A stretch of 64,000 nucleotides of DNA, from positions 12,381,884 through 12,445,883 of the forward strand of contig CM023537.1 in NCBI GenBank assembly GCA_013350335.1. The letters run 5' to 3'. Numbering within the stretch: position 1 is the first letter of the stretch; each line of letters opens with the position of its first letter. Below, in pieces: positions 49,001 through 61,000 of the stretch. The position numbers were made by a program, and so were the translations under genes. The DNA is from Chimonanthus salicifolius. Lineage: Eukaryota; Streptophyta; Magnoliopsida; Laurales; Calycanthaceae. The notes under the pieces were generated by a model, which saw only the letters and a list, made by a program, of their open reading frames with translations, was not told the DNA's origin and searched no databases.

Positions 49001-52000
49001 CATGAGAGGTGTTTTCTTTATAGGCTTTAATCCACATTTTCCATTTGCTGCCAAAACCCATTTTATCGAACAAGAATTCTTTAAAGCTCCAATCCACAAA
49101 ATCGTAGGCCTTTTCCATGGTCTATCTTGAAGAGCAAGTCAGGTTTCCTATCTTTTTTCCGCATGTGGATTAGTTCATTAGCCACCATTACCTAATCTAG
49201 AATTTGTCTATTTGCCACGAAAGCCCCCCCTTGTGATAAACTTATGATCTTCCCTAGTACCTCGTTTAATCTTTCCGCAAAGACCTTAGCCTAAAGCTTA
49301 TAGATGCACCCTATCAGGATAATCGGTCTGAAATGGGATAATTCCGAAGGGCCTTCCCTTTTTGGAATGAGGGAGATAAAGGATTTTTTTGAACATTTGT
49401 TTATCTTGCCCTATTGGTAGAACTCATTGAAGACCCTAATAAAATCCAAACCGACTGTCTCCCAACTAGCCTTGATAATTCTAAAGTCAAAGCCATCTGG
49501 ACCAGGGGCTGTCTCCCTTTAGGTTGTCTAGTGCTCGTCCTCGTGATTAAAATCCCTCTCTAACCATCCTACCTTGTCGTCCCTTATCCTTTTGAAGTCG
49601 AGGCCATCCAAAATCGGTTTGAGGGAGTATCTTCCTACGAAAGAGGCTCGCTGGAGCAAGGTAAAGGGTGAATCTAAAGGAGACCTACTGGGTATCCCTG
49701 TGCGTTGTGTGACCCGACTTAACTCGGGACCCATCTCTAGACAGACAGTGTCCAAGTTCAATGTATTTACGACATTGTCCAAGTTCAATGTATTTACGAT
49801 AGTGTTCAAGTTCAATATATTTACATAGTCAACTTGTAATTAATGTTTTCCTTTTTTGCCAACATGATTGGCTCCTTTTTTTCTATTTAATCATGTATGA
49901 AGCTACATGGTAAAACACAGTGAATACATTTTAAGAGAAAAGAAGAATTCTTCTTCTTCAATCTTTTCTCCATCAATTCTCTTCTTTTTCCTTATTTTTA
50001 TTCTATTATTCAACACTGTGGTCAATGAAAACCTAGAAGGGAGGGGATTCAGCGACAACCACCTAAAGGTTGTTTAGTGCTCGTCGAATTTCCTCGTGAG
50101 TACAATCCCTCTCTAACCATCCTACCTTGTCGTCCCTTATCCTTTTGATGTCGAGGCCATCCAAAATCGGTTTGAGGGAGTATCTTCCTACGAAAGAGGC
50201 TCGCTGGAGCAAGGCAAAGGGTGAATCTAAAGGAGACCTACTGGGTATCCCTGTGGTCAATGAAAACCTAGAAGGGAGGGGATTCGGCGACAACCACCTA
50301 AAGGTAGAGGAACTCAAAACAACATTCTCAGATCTAGAATAGTAGTAAAGGAAGGATAGTACCCGGAGAAGAGAGCACATGAGGAAAACTATTGAAGCCG
50401 AAGTCTGTTGGGCCACCGGTCGCTTGAGTGCCTGATCAGCCAATCCTCAAGTCAAATAGAAGTGCAAAGGAGGATGGTGTTGCCGAAGGGTATGTAAGAG
50501 ATGTAGCATGGTTGCCGAAGTAGAAGCTGTGAAAAGCATGGGCTGCAAATCCACCAGTAATGATCTCTGAAACCTGTGATTGTCCTGACTACCAACAAAG
50601 AAGGAGAAGCAACAAGAACTAGAGGAGATAATCTCTATAAGAGTAGAAGAGGAAGAAATGGGTGGAGTACCTGACAACGAGGAAGCGAAAGGCAGGTGAG
50701 GGGGAGCAGAGGGGGAGCTGGCGAGGTTGACGAGTGGGTAGAAGGCATTGACCACTTAACCGTGGAAGTCTGTCGAGTGAAGAACTCCCTGGTCTAGGGC
50801 TGCGTTTGGATTGGGGGGGGGGGGGGTAACTTTCTATTACCCTTGTTTGGTAACTAAGGGGTAGGGGTTAAAAATCAACTTTTTACCCCTCCTCTCCCAC
50901 TTTTGAAAACCCTTTCCATGCAAGGGGTATTCATAATACCCAGGGTAACCCTCGGTAACCCCTACAAAATTTACCCATCATCCAAATGCAACCTAGGAAA
51001 GGAACTTCAGCAAGGGGTTTAGATGACAAAAACTTGTTTTGGTAAATATTTAAAAAGTTATCTTCAAAAAAAAGCTAGGGAAATTGATACCATGATATTC
51101 TGGTAGGGTTTTGGTTAGTATTAGTAGTAATAATTTTACATTTATACATTTTTATTTTCTTTTAGATTTCAGTACCTTTTACCTTCTTTTCAAAATAAAA
51201 ATAGACAGTTATTTCAGAAGATGTATGTCATCATAATCATACTTGAAACAAATACTGTCATTATATGTCAAAGTTGTTGTGTTCTTAATTTGTGAAACTG
51301 GATTTCATCTATAACAGTTCCTTGATTGATTAAATATCTTCTGTAAAAAATTCTTTACTGATTTACTGTACTCGCAATTTGGTGGCTGTATATGCCATGG
51401 TGGTAAGTGGTTCTATTCTGTATATCACATTTTCTCTGATATATTGGTTTTTATAATCCTTAACACGATCTGTTGGACTGTTGTCCTGTAGGAAATTGTA
51501 GCTTCTGCCTGGTCTTCTCTTTATTCTTCTAATACTTCTTTGGTGTTAAATTTTTGTTTTCTTTTCATGTGTAATTAGTGAACTATTCAATGTGAGTGCT
51601 TATTGGATTGCTCTGTTCTTTCTTGTGATGTGGGCTGATTCCAGACCATTTACTTTTTCTTCTCTCTTTGTTATTGTGGAATTCTTTTCATGTCAATTTA
51701 TTTTGTTTTCTCAATAAGTTCTCTTTTGGCAGGTTATGTTGGGTGTTGACCGCCTGGACATGATTAAAGGGATTCCTCAAAAAATTTTAGCATTTGAAAA
51801 GTTCCTCGAGGAGAATCCATATTGGCGTAATAAAGTAGTTTTGGTACAAATTGCTGTGCCAACAAGGACAGATGTTCCTGAGTGTATGCTTCTTCTCCCA
51901 ACATACATTATGTTCTTAAGCAAGTGCTAGTACATTGTCATAGGGTATGAGATGTTTTCATTCATGGAACTCACAGTTTATCTTGTAATGGTGAAAAGTC

Positions 52001-55000
52001 ATATTATTAATATCACTAACTTTGCTGAATTTATCCTGTTACTTTCTTTCATATTCCCAGATCAAAAGCTTACGAGTCAAGTGCATGAAATTGTTGGGCG
52101 TATTAATGGCAGATTTGGAACACTGACTGCAGTTCCCATTCATCACCTGGTCTGTCCTTATGAGCTTTATAACTCCATAAAACTCCATAAATCTTTCCAA
52201 TTTCTAGAATTAGCTGAAGATGGATTTGGCTTGATTTTTTTTTTTTTTTTGAGTGGTAACAAAGAAGAAATCTTATTAAAAAAACAAATGGTACAAGGAG
52301 GTCTAAAAGATATAGACCAAAGAAAAAGAGAAAAAAGAAAAACAAAACAAAAAACACTCCAAGAGAACACATACAATACAAAACAGCTCCAGCTACAATT
52401 GTATAAACCTTTCTCTTCAAATGTAGAGAACGCCTTGAACATTTCCTTCTACACATTTTTTAGCAAAGTAGTCCGCTACCCCATTGCTGTGCGCCTAATG
52501 TGAACAAAGGAAACCTCAAGACCCCTAACTAGTGCCTTGATTTCCCTAACTGTAATAATCAATTTCCAAGGGGGTCTCTTCAAACCTTTGGCCCATTTAA
52601 TGACATTTGCCGAATCTCCCTCTATTACTAATTTCCCACCACCTACACCAACCCAAATGGACAAAGCTCTCCTGATACTAAAGAGTTCTGCTTCATTAGA
52701 ATCTCTAGTCTCTACTGACTCTGTGAAAACCACAGAGGTTGACATGTGTGATCTCTAAGTACTTCCCCTATTCCTGACTGTCCTGGTTTTCCCCTAGAAG
52801 CTCCATCAATATTAATTTTCATGACCTCGGGTTGAGGGGGTGCCCAGTCCTCCAAAGATTTGGAATTCCTAGATCTTCCTCTTGTACAACCCTCCCATAA
52901 GGATAAAAGGTCACTGGCTTTGAAGCTCCATCAATATTAAATTTCATGACCCCGGGTTGAGGGGGTGCCCAGTCCTCCAAAGATTTGGAATTCCTAGATC
53001 TTCCTCTTGTACAACCCTCCTGGCTTTGAAATCTTTAAACTCTTGTTGGGCAAGAGCCAAAAGCAAAGTCTCCTTTTTGTTTTTTGAAAAAGCTCACAGA
53101 TCTCAGTAGACTTTCCTTAAAAAATTCTACAATTTCTTTATTTCCAAATAGTCCATGAAATAACTGCCGGAATTGTGAGCCACACCATCCTCCGCCTCTT
53201 ATTGGGGAAAGGGGAGAACCTTGGCTTGATTTGATTTTTAATGTTTCAAAGTTAGCTAGTAAGCTATCATTCCTAAGAAGGGCAAAGCAAAAAGACACAA
53301 CTAAGCAATAAGGCGGAGCGAGTCTATACTGTAAGGATCTGACCCTACTCAACACAATATTGTCCGCTTTGAGCCTACGTTGGTCCTCACGGCTTTGTTC
53401 TGGGCCCTGGCCCTCATGACCAGGCCCAAAGGCCTTGTGATGGAGAGGGGCTTTGCCTCCTCATATATAGCCCCTTCCACCCAACTCAACAACCGATGTG
53501 GGACTTGGGTGGGGTGCTACAATCCACCCCCCTTAAGACTAGAGCCGTCCTCAGCTCTGTCACGTTACACTGACAAGGGGTTCACACACAGGCAGGCAAC
53601 GTCACCCAAGTAGAGCCCACACAGTCCGAGTGTTGAACTGTACTCTGATACCACTTGTAACGACCTGACCCTACTTAACACAATATTGTCTGCTTTAAGC
53701 CCCACGTGGGCCCTCACGTCTTTGTTCTGGGCCCTGGCCCACATGGCCAGGCACAAAGGCCTTGTGATGAAGAGGGGCTTTGCCTCCTCATATATAGCCC
53801 CTTCCACCCAACTCCACAACCGATGTGGGACTTGGGTGGGGTGCTACGTATACACTCTTGCAAGCCCATACACTGGGCAAGGGTAAGATGCAATGAGAGA
53901 TTTATGACAAATGAAAGAGGGAATGACCCAGTACAGGTCCATCATTTCCAAGGGAAAGGAGTAGACAGGCATCATGAATCACTGAATAGACTGGGCTTAA
54001 AGTTGTGTCAGACCTCTAATAATGCAAGCAGCTTCTTGTTTGGAAACCTAATGTCAAAGAGCAAGAAATGAGAGAATAACAATGGAGGCTTTTACACAAA
54101 CACACGCATTTGAATTTCGCTTGTTAGGATTTCTAAGATCAAACATATTACTTTATCAAGTATCGCATTCAAGACAAATTCACTTAAGATTTAAGGCATT
54201 GGCTGAAAGAATAGCATATGGTGTATGGCTTGAATTAATTTGATGAGCGTTTCAACTATTAAATCTTATCTATGATATAAAATATAAATATGCAGTTTCC
54301 AAATGTTACTGCCTAGAGGTTGCGAGTTCGAGTCCCATGGGCGTCAGTTTGATGCAATTTTCAAATATTATATTTTGGGAAATTTGTCTTTTTCGCATTT
54401 ACTAAAATTCAATTGTCGCTTGTACCCTGAACAACCATTATGCCTTTGTGCAGCTAACAATGTAGGTAAATATTCATTTGAGTATTTAATAGACTGCCTG
54501 AATTGAAATAAGGTTAGGATTTCTAAGATCAAACATATTACTTTATCAGTATCGCATTGAAGACAAATGCACTTAAGATTTAAGGCACTGGCTGAAAGAA
54601 TAGCATATGGTGTATGGCTTGAATTAACTTGACGAGCGTTTCAACTGTTAAATCTTATCTATGATATAAAATATAAATATGCAGTTTTCAAATGTTACTG
54701 CTGCCTAGAGGTTGCGAGTTCGAGTCCCATGGGCGTCAGTTTGATGCAGTTTTCAAATATTTTATTTTGGGAAATTTGTCTTTTTTGCATTTACTAAAAT
54801 TCAATTGTCATATGTACCCTGAACAACCATTATGCCTTTGGTGCTGCTAACAATGTAGGTAAATATTCATTTGAGTATTTAATAGACTGCCTGAATTGAA
54901 ATAAGGTTTTCAACAGTTTCATTTGTGGTCATCTCGTGCTAGTGTCAAAAACCTTACATTTTTTTTTTTTTAATTTTTATTAAACCCTAGATTTGCCTCC

Positions 55001-58000
55001 AAGATCTGTTGATGAAAATGAAATCCTAGTGTTAACATGGAACCCTAAAGACCTTTTCCAATGCAAGAGACATTGTTTTCTCACTGACAAGAAGACTTGC
55101 CAGAAGGAAAGGCAGTAGAAGAAGAGAATACATCCTAGTGCTTGCTATAAAAAATGGTCTTATATTTCAACATTCATTAAAATTCCAGCCTCACATGTTG
55201 CGGCATGACTGTACAGTGCAACAATTCTTCAAGGCTGCAAACACATTGCTGGTTGCAGCAAATAGCATATGCTGCATTGGCATCAGCACTTGCTCCATCA
55301 CGTAAGAATTATATGCCATTATTCATGATTTTGGGCATTTAATTGCTTTCGTTTGTATGCCTTTTCATCAAGTTTTATTGATACTGTTTTTTCTCTCTCT
55401 TGGAATGTTTAATGAATGGCCATGTTTGGTTGATTTTGTTAATTATATTAAGTGATTGCAACTTTACGTATCATTCTTCATTGCCCAAAGGGTGGTTTAT
55501 ATGTGCTTTTGCTTGTTGGGGAGTGGGGTATAAGGGTAATACTCAAGTATCCATGAATAACAAATTTACAGGTTTGAATGATTCAAGTGGGAAAAAAGAG
55601 GTGAGGATTGACTTGTAGACTAATGTTGTACTAGTTTTGATGGTTTTCATGCTTTTCAATATAAACAAGTCTATGGTAGCAAATTCATGTCTCTTTTAAC
55701 ACGTTAGAAACACATTAGTTTTTTCCCCTTATGCTGTTCAAATTGACAATGTTTCATTAGCATTTCTTCTTTTTTTTTTTGCAGGATTGTTCGCTTGATT
55801 TTCATAAATTATGTGCACTGTACGCTGTCACTGGTACTGGTGTTTGTTTTTTCCTGTTGGAGTTCTTTATTTTTATTTTGTCTTGACTGTCTTGGTACTA
55901 AACATTGTAATCTGCTATATTTTTCTTCTCCATTATTTTCATAGTTTATAGAACTGCTCAATAGTATGCACCCTTGGCAGGAAACAGTTACTTCCACTAG
56001 GGAGAGTTGGAGATTGATTCTTACTAATAATACAACATAAAAGAAAAACTATCAATAAGTTTCTATTTCAGTCTAAATGCATAATGTGACAACCCTGAAT
56101 TTCGGTATGTGAGCCAAAATTTCGGGACATGACTCATAAGGCAGCCTTAGAACAATTCTTTGAAGTCTGATCATCATGAAACTACCACATAACCTTATGC
56201 ATTCATTCACATTGATTTTGTTATGATATCTAGTTTTGTAAACTAAAGTTACGGCCTAAATAATTGCAAGTCACAGTGAAACTTCAAGCTATTACTGAGT
56301 TGTGAATTTTTGTCTGTGCCGATTAAAATTCGCAGGATTTGAATGATGGAAAAATAGTAAGATTCGAATCATGAATTTTACCTTTAGCAGGATGTTTATA
56401 TATTCACTACTGACTACTTATTTACTCAATTTCTCTGTTCTTTGTTGGACATTAGATTCAGAACACTGTGCTTCTACTTTCGGTACTTGTCTGATGTTTT
56501 TCTTTTTCTTTGGAGCAGATGTGGCACTTGTGACATCTTTGAGGGATGGAATGAATCTAGTTAGTTATGAGTTTGTGGCATGTCAAGATTCAAATAAAGG
56601 GGTTCTCATCCTTAGTGAAGTAATTATTCTTAACTGTTAAGTTGAGATTGACCTTGCAATTTTGTGCTGAATGGAACACCTTGTGTTTGTAAATACAAAT
56701 GTTAGCATACTCATTTTCCCCTTACGTAGGAAGAGGGCAAAGTTCAAACCCTGAACTCAGAGTTCTGCACTTGAGGCCACATTATTATTATTATTATAAA
56801 CAATGAAGTAAGTGGCATATAAATGCTGTATAAATTGCATTCAACTTATATCAAAATACATGCTTCTGTTAATGCAGTGACTGAGGAAATCAAGGTCTAT
56901 TTATCATAGGGAAAGACCCTTTTCCTGTTTGAATAAACTAGATGATATGTACCCTTTGTGTTACAAGCTTTATTATGATCTTTATGTCCAAAGTGGATTT
57001 ATGTGTGTGGCTGGTTGAATAGGGCCTTTTTTCGGATTTTTATGATGTATTAAAATTAAATTAAACAAATGTGCAAATAAAAAGAACAATGTTACAAACA
57101 ATCAAACCATAAAAACAGAACAAGGACACCACGGTTTATAGTGGTTCGGTTCACCTTGAGCCTACGTGCACTTTTTGGATCAACCCAAACTCGGGTTATT
57201 CGATATTTTACTACTCAATGGGGTCAACACCCCAAACAAAAATACACATTGATTTTTTTTTGATGGTTCGACCACACAGGTCTAATCCACCGTACAATGA
57301 CTTAGAATGAAAAAAAAAAAAAAAAACACTTGCCACTTTCCAGCCCTGGAATGATCTTGCAGTGTTCTTGGAGACTGCCTCCTTGCTCGGGTCTCCGATG
57401 ATAGTAATGCTACGGTGAATGCGCAACCATGAATAGGAGAGACTAGGTCTAGGGTAGATGGATTTAGGTTCAAGTGTTTGTCCTTTTCCCTAGAATAAAT
57501 GATTCCCCTTTTTTACATTCAAGAGAAGCTGTGAAAGCTCAACGTTTTTCCATTAAACACTTGTGAATGTGATGAGTAGGGATAATTTTCAATAGCTCAA
57601 AATTGTTTACTAGGGCGAGAACTGTGTCTAAGTGAAAGGTGGGCTCCGCGTCTTAATGAATTAAAGGAATAACTGATGGCACGTGGGGATGAAATAAGTT
57701 GCGAGTGAAATGGGAAAAAGGGGTTACGAATGGGATTTAATAGGAAGGTTACTCACGCACGTGGGAGAAGGGATAAGTTAGGGTTCGATGAAAAAGAAAA
57801 GGGGTGATACGAGTGTAGGGTGACACTTAGGACATGCGAATGGGATGGAAAAAAAAAAAAAGGGAAAATAGGAAAACGAAAGAGAGGGTAGAGGCTGTGA
57901 ATCACAAGAGAAGAAGACGAGAAGGGGGCTGCGAAACGAATGGGGTTTAGGTGGCTTTAGAAGAACAATGGAAGAGGGGAAGTGGTGGCGGCGGAAACCA

Positions 58001-61000
58001 GTGAAAAGGAAGGGGATGGGAACAAAGAAAAAGAAGCGTTTTGCAGAAGAGGAGGGAAGAAGAAGGGAGGAGAAGACTTGGGTTCGACTGTTCCTTGATC
58101 TGGAGATGCAAGAGACAAATTTGGTGGCTGCAGAGACGAGACAAAGAGGCGGAAGGGTAGCTGTTTTGCGGCGAATCAGTGAGTGGAAGAGATACACTTG
58201 GGATCAAGCCCAAGTTTGTGAAGACGGCAACTAGGAACAAGCAAGGTATGGTCTGTTTGCTCCTCTTTTTTTTGTGTTTTTTTTTTTTTTTTGTGGGGGA
58301 GGGGAGGAGGATGTGGATTGGGATGGTAGATCTTACCTAGGACAATGCCCAGATTTGGCAATTGCAGAAAGATGATGGGGATCGAGACCACGATCGTCCC
58401 TGGTAATGCAGGGGCCTGTCTCTGAATAGGAACGTCTCTATATAACAGAGATGCAGAGAATCTGTCTCTGATACCAATTGATGTGCTCCTGCAACTAGGC
58501 AGGAAGAAGAAGAGATATGCCTGCACCTTCGGTAGGGAAGAAGAAAGGAGAAAAGATAAAGGAAAAGGCTAAGCCTTAATTAGTTTCATTCAATAATCCC
58601 TCGTGTGTTCTCTTTTGGAGCACAATACATTCTTTTATAGAGAAGAAAGAAAGAAAGAAAAATAAATAAAGAAACCTAGCTAAAAAGGAAATCTGGTAAT
58701 ATTAGGAAACTAAATCCTAAACAACGAACACTTCATTAACACTCTAAAACGAAAATAACTTGCTAATAATAAAATAAATAAAAATAGAAGTGGATTCAGT
58801 GAGGTGGATCTTCCGTGTCCTACATCACTAAGAGTGATTAAGAGTCATTTTTCAATTTTCTTAATTAATTATCCTTGGAAAATGTGCCAAGTATATATAG
58901 TTTTCCGTACCAACAACTAGTCTTCGGTTTGCCGATCAATTCCATTGGTCGACCAAGGACCTCTAACAACTACAAAACGGCTAGTTGTCGGTTCACCGAT
59001 GAGACATATCGGAGGACTGAACCTTCATCAATTTGCTGATGACTGCCGTTGGACCACTGAACACAGAATACCCAAAAAACTGTCTGAAAAAGACGGCCTT
59101 TGAAAAATTATCCAAAAGCCACATTTGGTCTACCGATCTGCAGTCAGACGCCGATGACAAACTTCAGATGACCGATCCACAAACACATGATTCTAATTCA
59201 GAATTCCAGTCTAAAAAAAATGATCCAATCTTTTGTCGGTGGACCGAGGATCATCCGATCCTGGATGAGGCAAGGTTTGGGACCCAGTTACAGAATTGAA
59301 AACACGGGAGGAACAAATTAACTGTGGCTCTAACAAAAACTAGAGCCATACTCTTCATAAAAACTACTCCAGGTAAGATTTCTACTTTATTCTTATTTCT
59401 TCTAGCTCCTGAAGGATAGTGAATGCTCACATCCACTAAAACAATTGAGTGTAGACAAAACTAACTGTAAAATATTGTGATTTGACTTTTATTGCTGTTT
59501 TAGCCTTATTCTTGATGTTCAATCAGAATACGCTTCCATCTTATATGCTGTTAATATGTCCTTGATTTATAGCTTACACCATTTATTATTTGATCCATTA
59601 AATTGCAGCTTAATCTGTCTGTTATAGTTTAATTTGTACCAAGAAACTGGGTTTCCAGTCGTTTCTGGCAGCAGGAGGCAGAATGCAGATCAAGGGGGGC
59701 CACCGGTGTTAGATGGGGATGCAACCAGATTCGGTAGGAACCCAAGGGCAGGGGCAAAAGTGGTAGGCAGCAGCAGTGGAGAGGAGAAGATCCCAGGCAG
59801 CAGATCTCGTAAAAAAAACCCCCAAAAAATGGGTTTAAGACTTTCAGGCATTCCCAGCAGCAGAGATGAAGACCAGAAACGAGCCCCCCCCACCGTTGAC
59901 CGAAAGTAGAGGTCAACCTTAGGCAAGAGGAGGTGAGCCATGGGCGACTCCAGTGGAAGAGATCCGGTGGGAGACAAAGCTCAGATCCAACTAATATTGG
60001 CAGAAAATCAGAAAAATGGGTTTTTCTGAACCAAGAAGAACGAAGCGAAGGCTGAGCCAAAAAACCCAATCTGTTGGAGGAAATCGGCAAGGCCAGCTTA
60101 CAGATACAGAGGCCCACCAAAAACGACAGGGAAGGAGTGTGTCCCTCCATTAGAAGCTTTGCCGATGAAGGGATTGAGGGCCGAGAAGGGACTACTGTAG
60201 AGAGAAAAACGTGGGACTCCTTAGGAAAGCTGAGAAAGCAATCTCAGATCCGTAGAAGCACCGTAAACCTTGGGGAAAACTCCAAGTCTGAAGAAGGAAG
60301 GAGATTTTTTGTTTTAATGCATGGAGCCTCTCTGTTGAAAAAATGTTCATCTGGCAGAGGGAGAGAAGAAAGGAGGAAACTTGGTGTTGTCTCTCTCTCA
60401 CCAGATGAAAGTGGACACCTAAAAAATTTAGGATCTTTTTGACTGATATCATGTAGAAAATTAAGAGGAAAATTATCTTTCTTGTATTAATTCACTAAAT
60501 ACAAGTCATATATATAGAGTACAAAGGATAATCTCTCACAATCAATCTAATTTCTAATTAAGAGGGATTACACAATCAATCTAATCTAATCAACCATTAA
60601 TGGAAATACATCAATAAATCCTAAATATATCTCAACATGCAAAGCCATTCACATTTCAAGGGAATAAACATCAGGACATCATGTTTGAATGTTTGATATA
60701 TACATGAAAATGTTGGGTATAGCTTTGCCTTTAATGAACATACTCTGTTTCTTTATAGTTTTGTATGAATGGGTGAACTTGCATTACAATCAAAGTTGAA
60801 AACCATTCAAGTTTGAAGGGAATAAACATCATGACAATGATGACATGTTCAGATCTTCCAAAAATAAACGATAACAAGTTCATGGAAAATGTAAGAAGCT
60901 TTTTCTGGTTTATTCTTGTAGCATGGATTGTCGTAAGTAGTGTTTTCCTTGGTGTTCTAATATGATGTGTTACATGACTTTTAATATTGATAATATTGGA

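Noticed and set aside
54303..54350. A real tRNA gene
   Set aside because: Only a B-box-like stretch is present; no full cloverleaf could be drawn, and it lies in a tandem repeat.
57778..58240. Long frames on both strands in TPS1 intron 9
   Set aside because: Purine-rich retroelement leader next to an LTR and primer site; no protein domain.
58635..58660. (GAAA)n microsatellite as a feature
   Set aside because: Only a few imperfect units within an LTR; not informative by itself.
59629..60150. 173-aa minus-strand frame and its plus-strand partners
   Set aside because: Leader region of an LTR element; frames open on both strands with no recognised motif.
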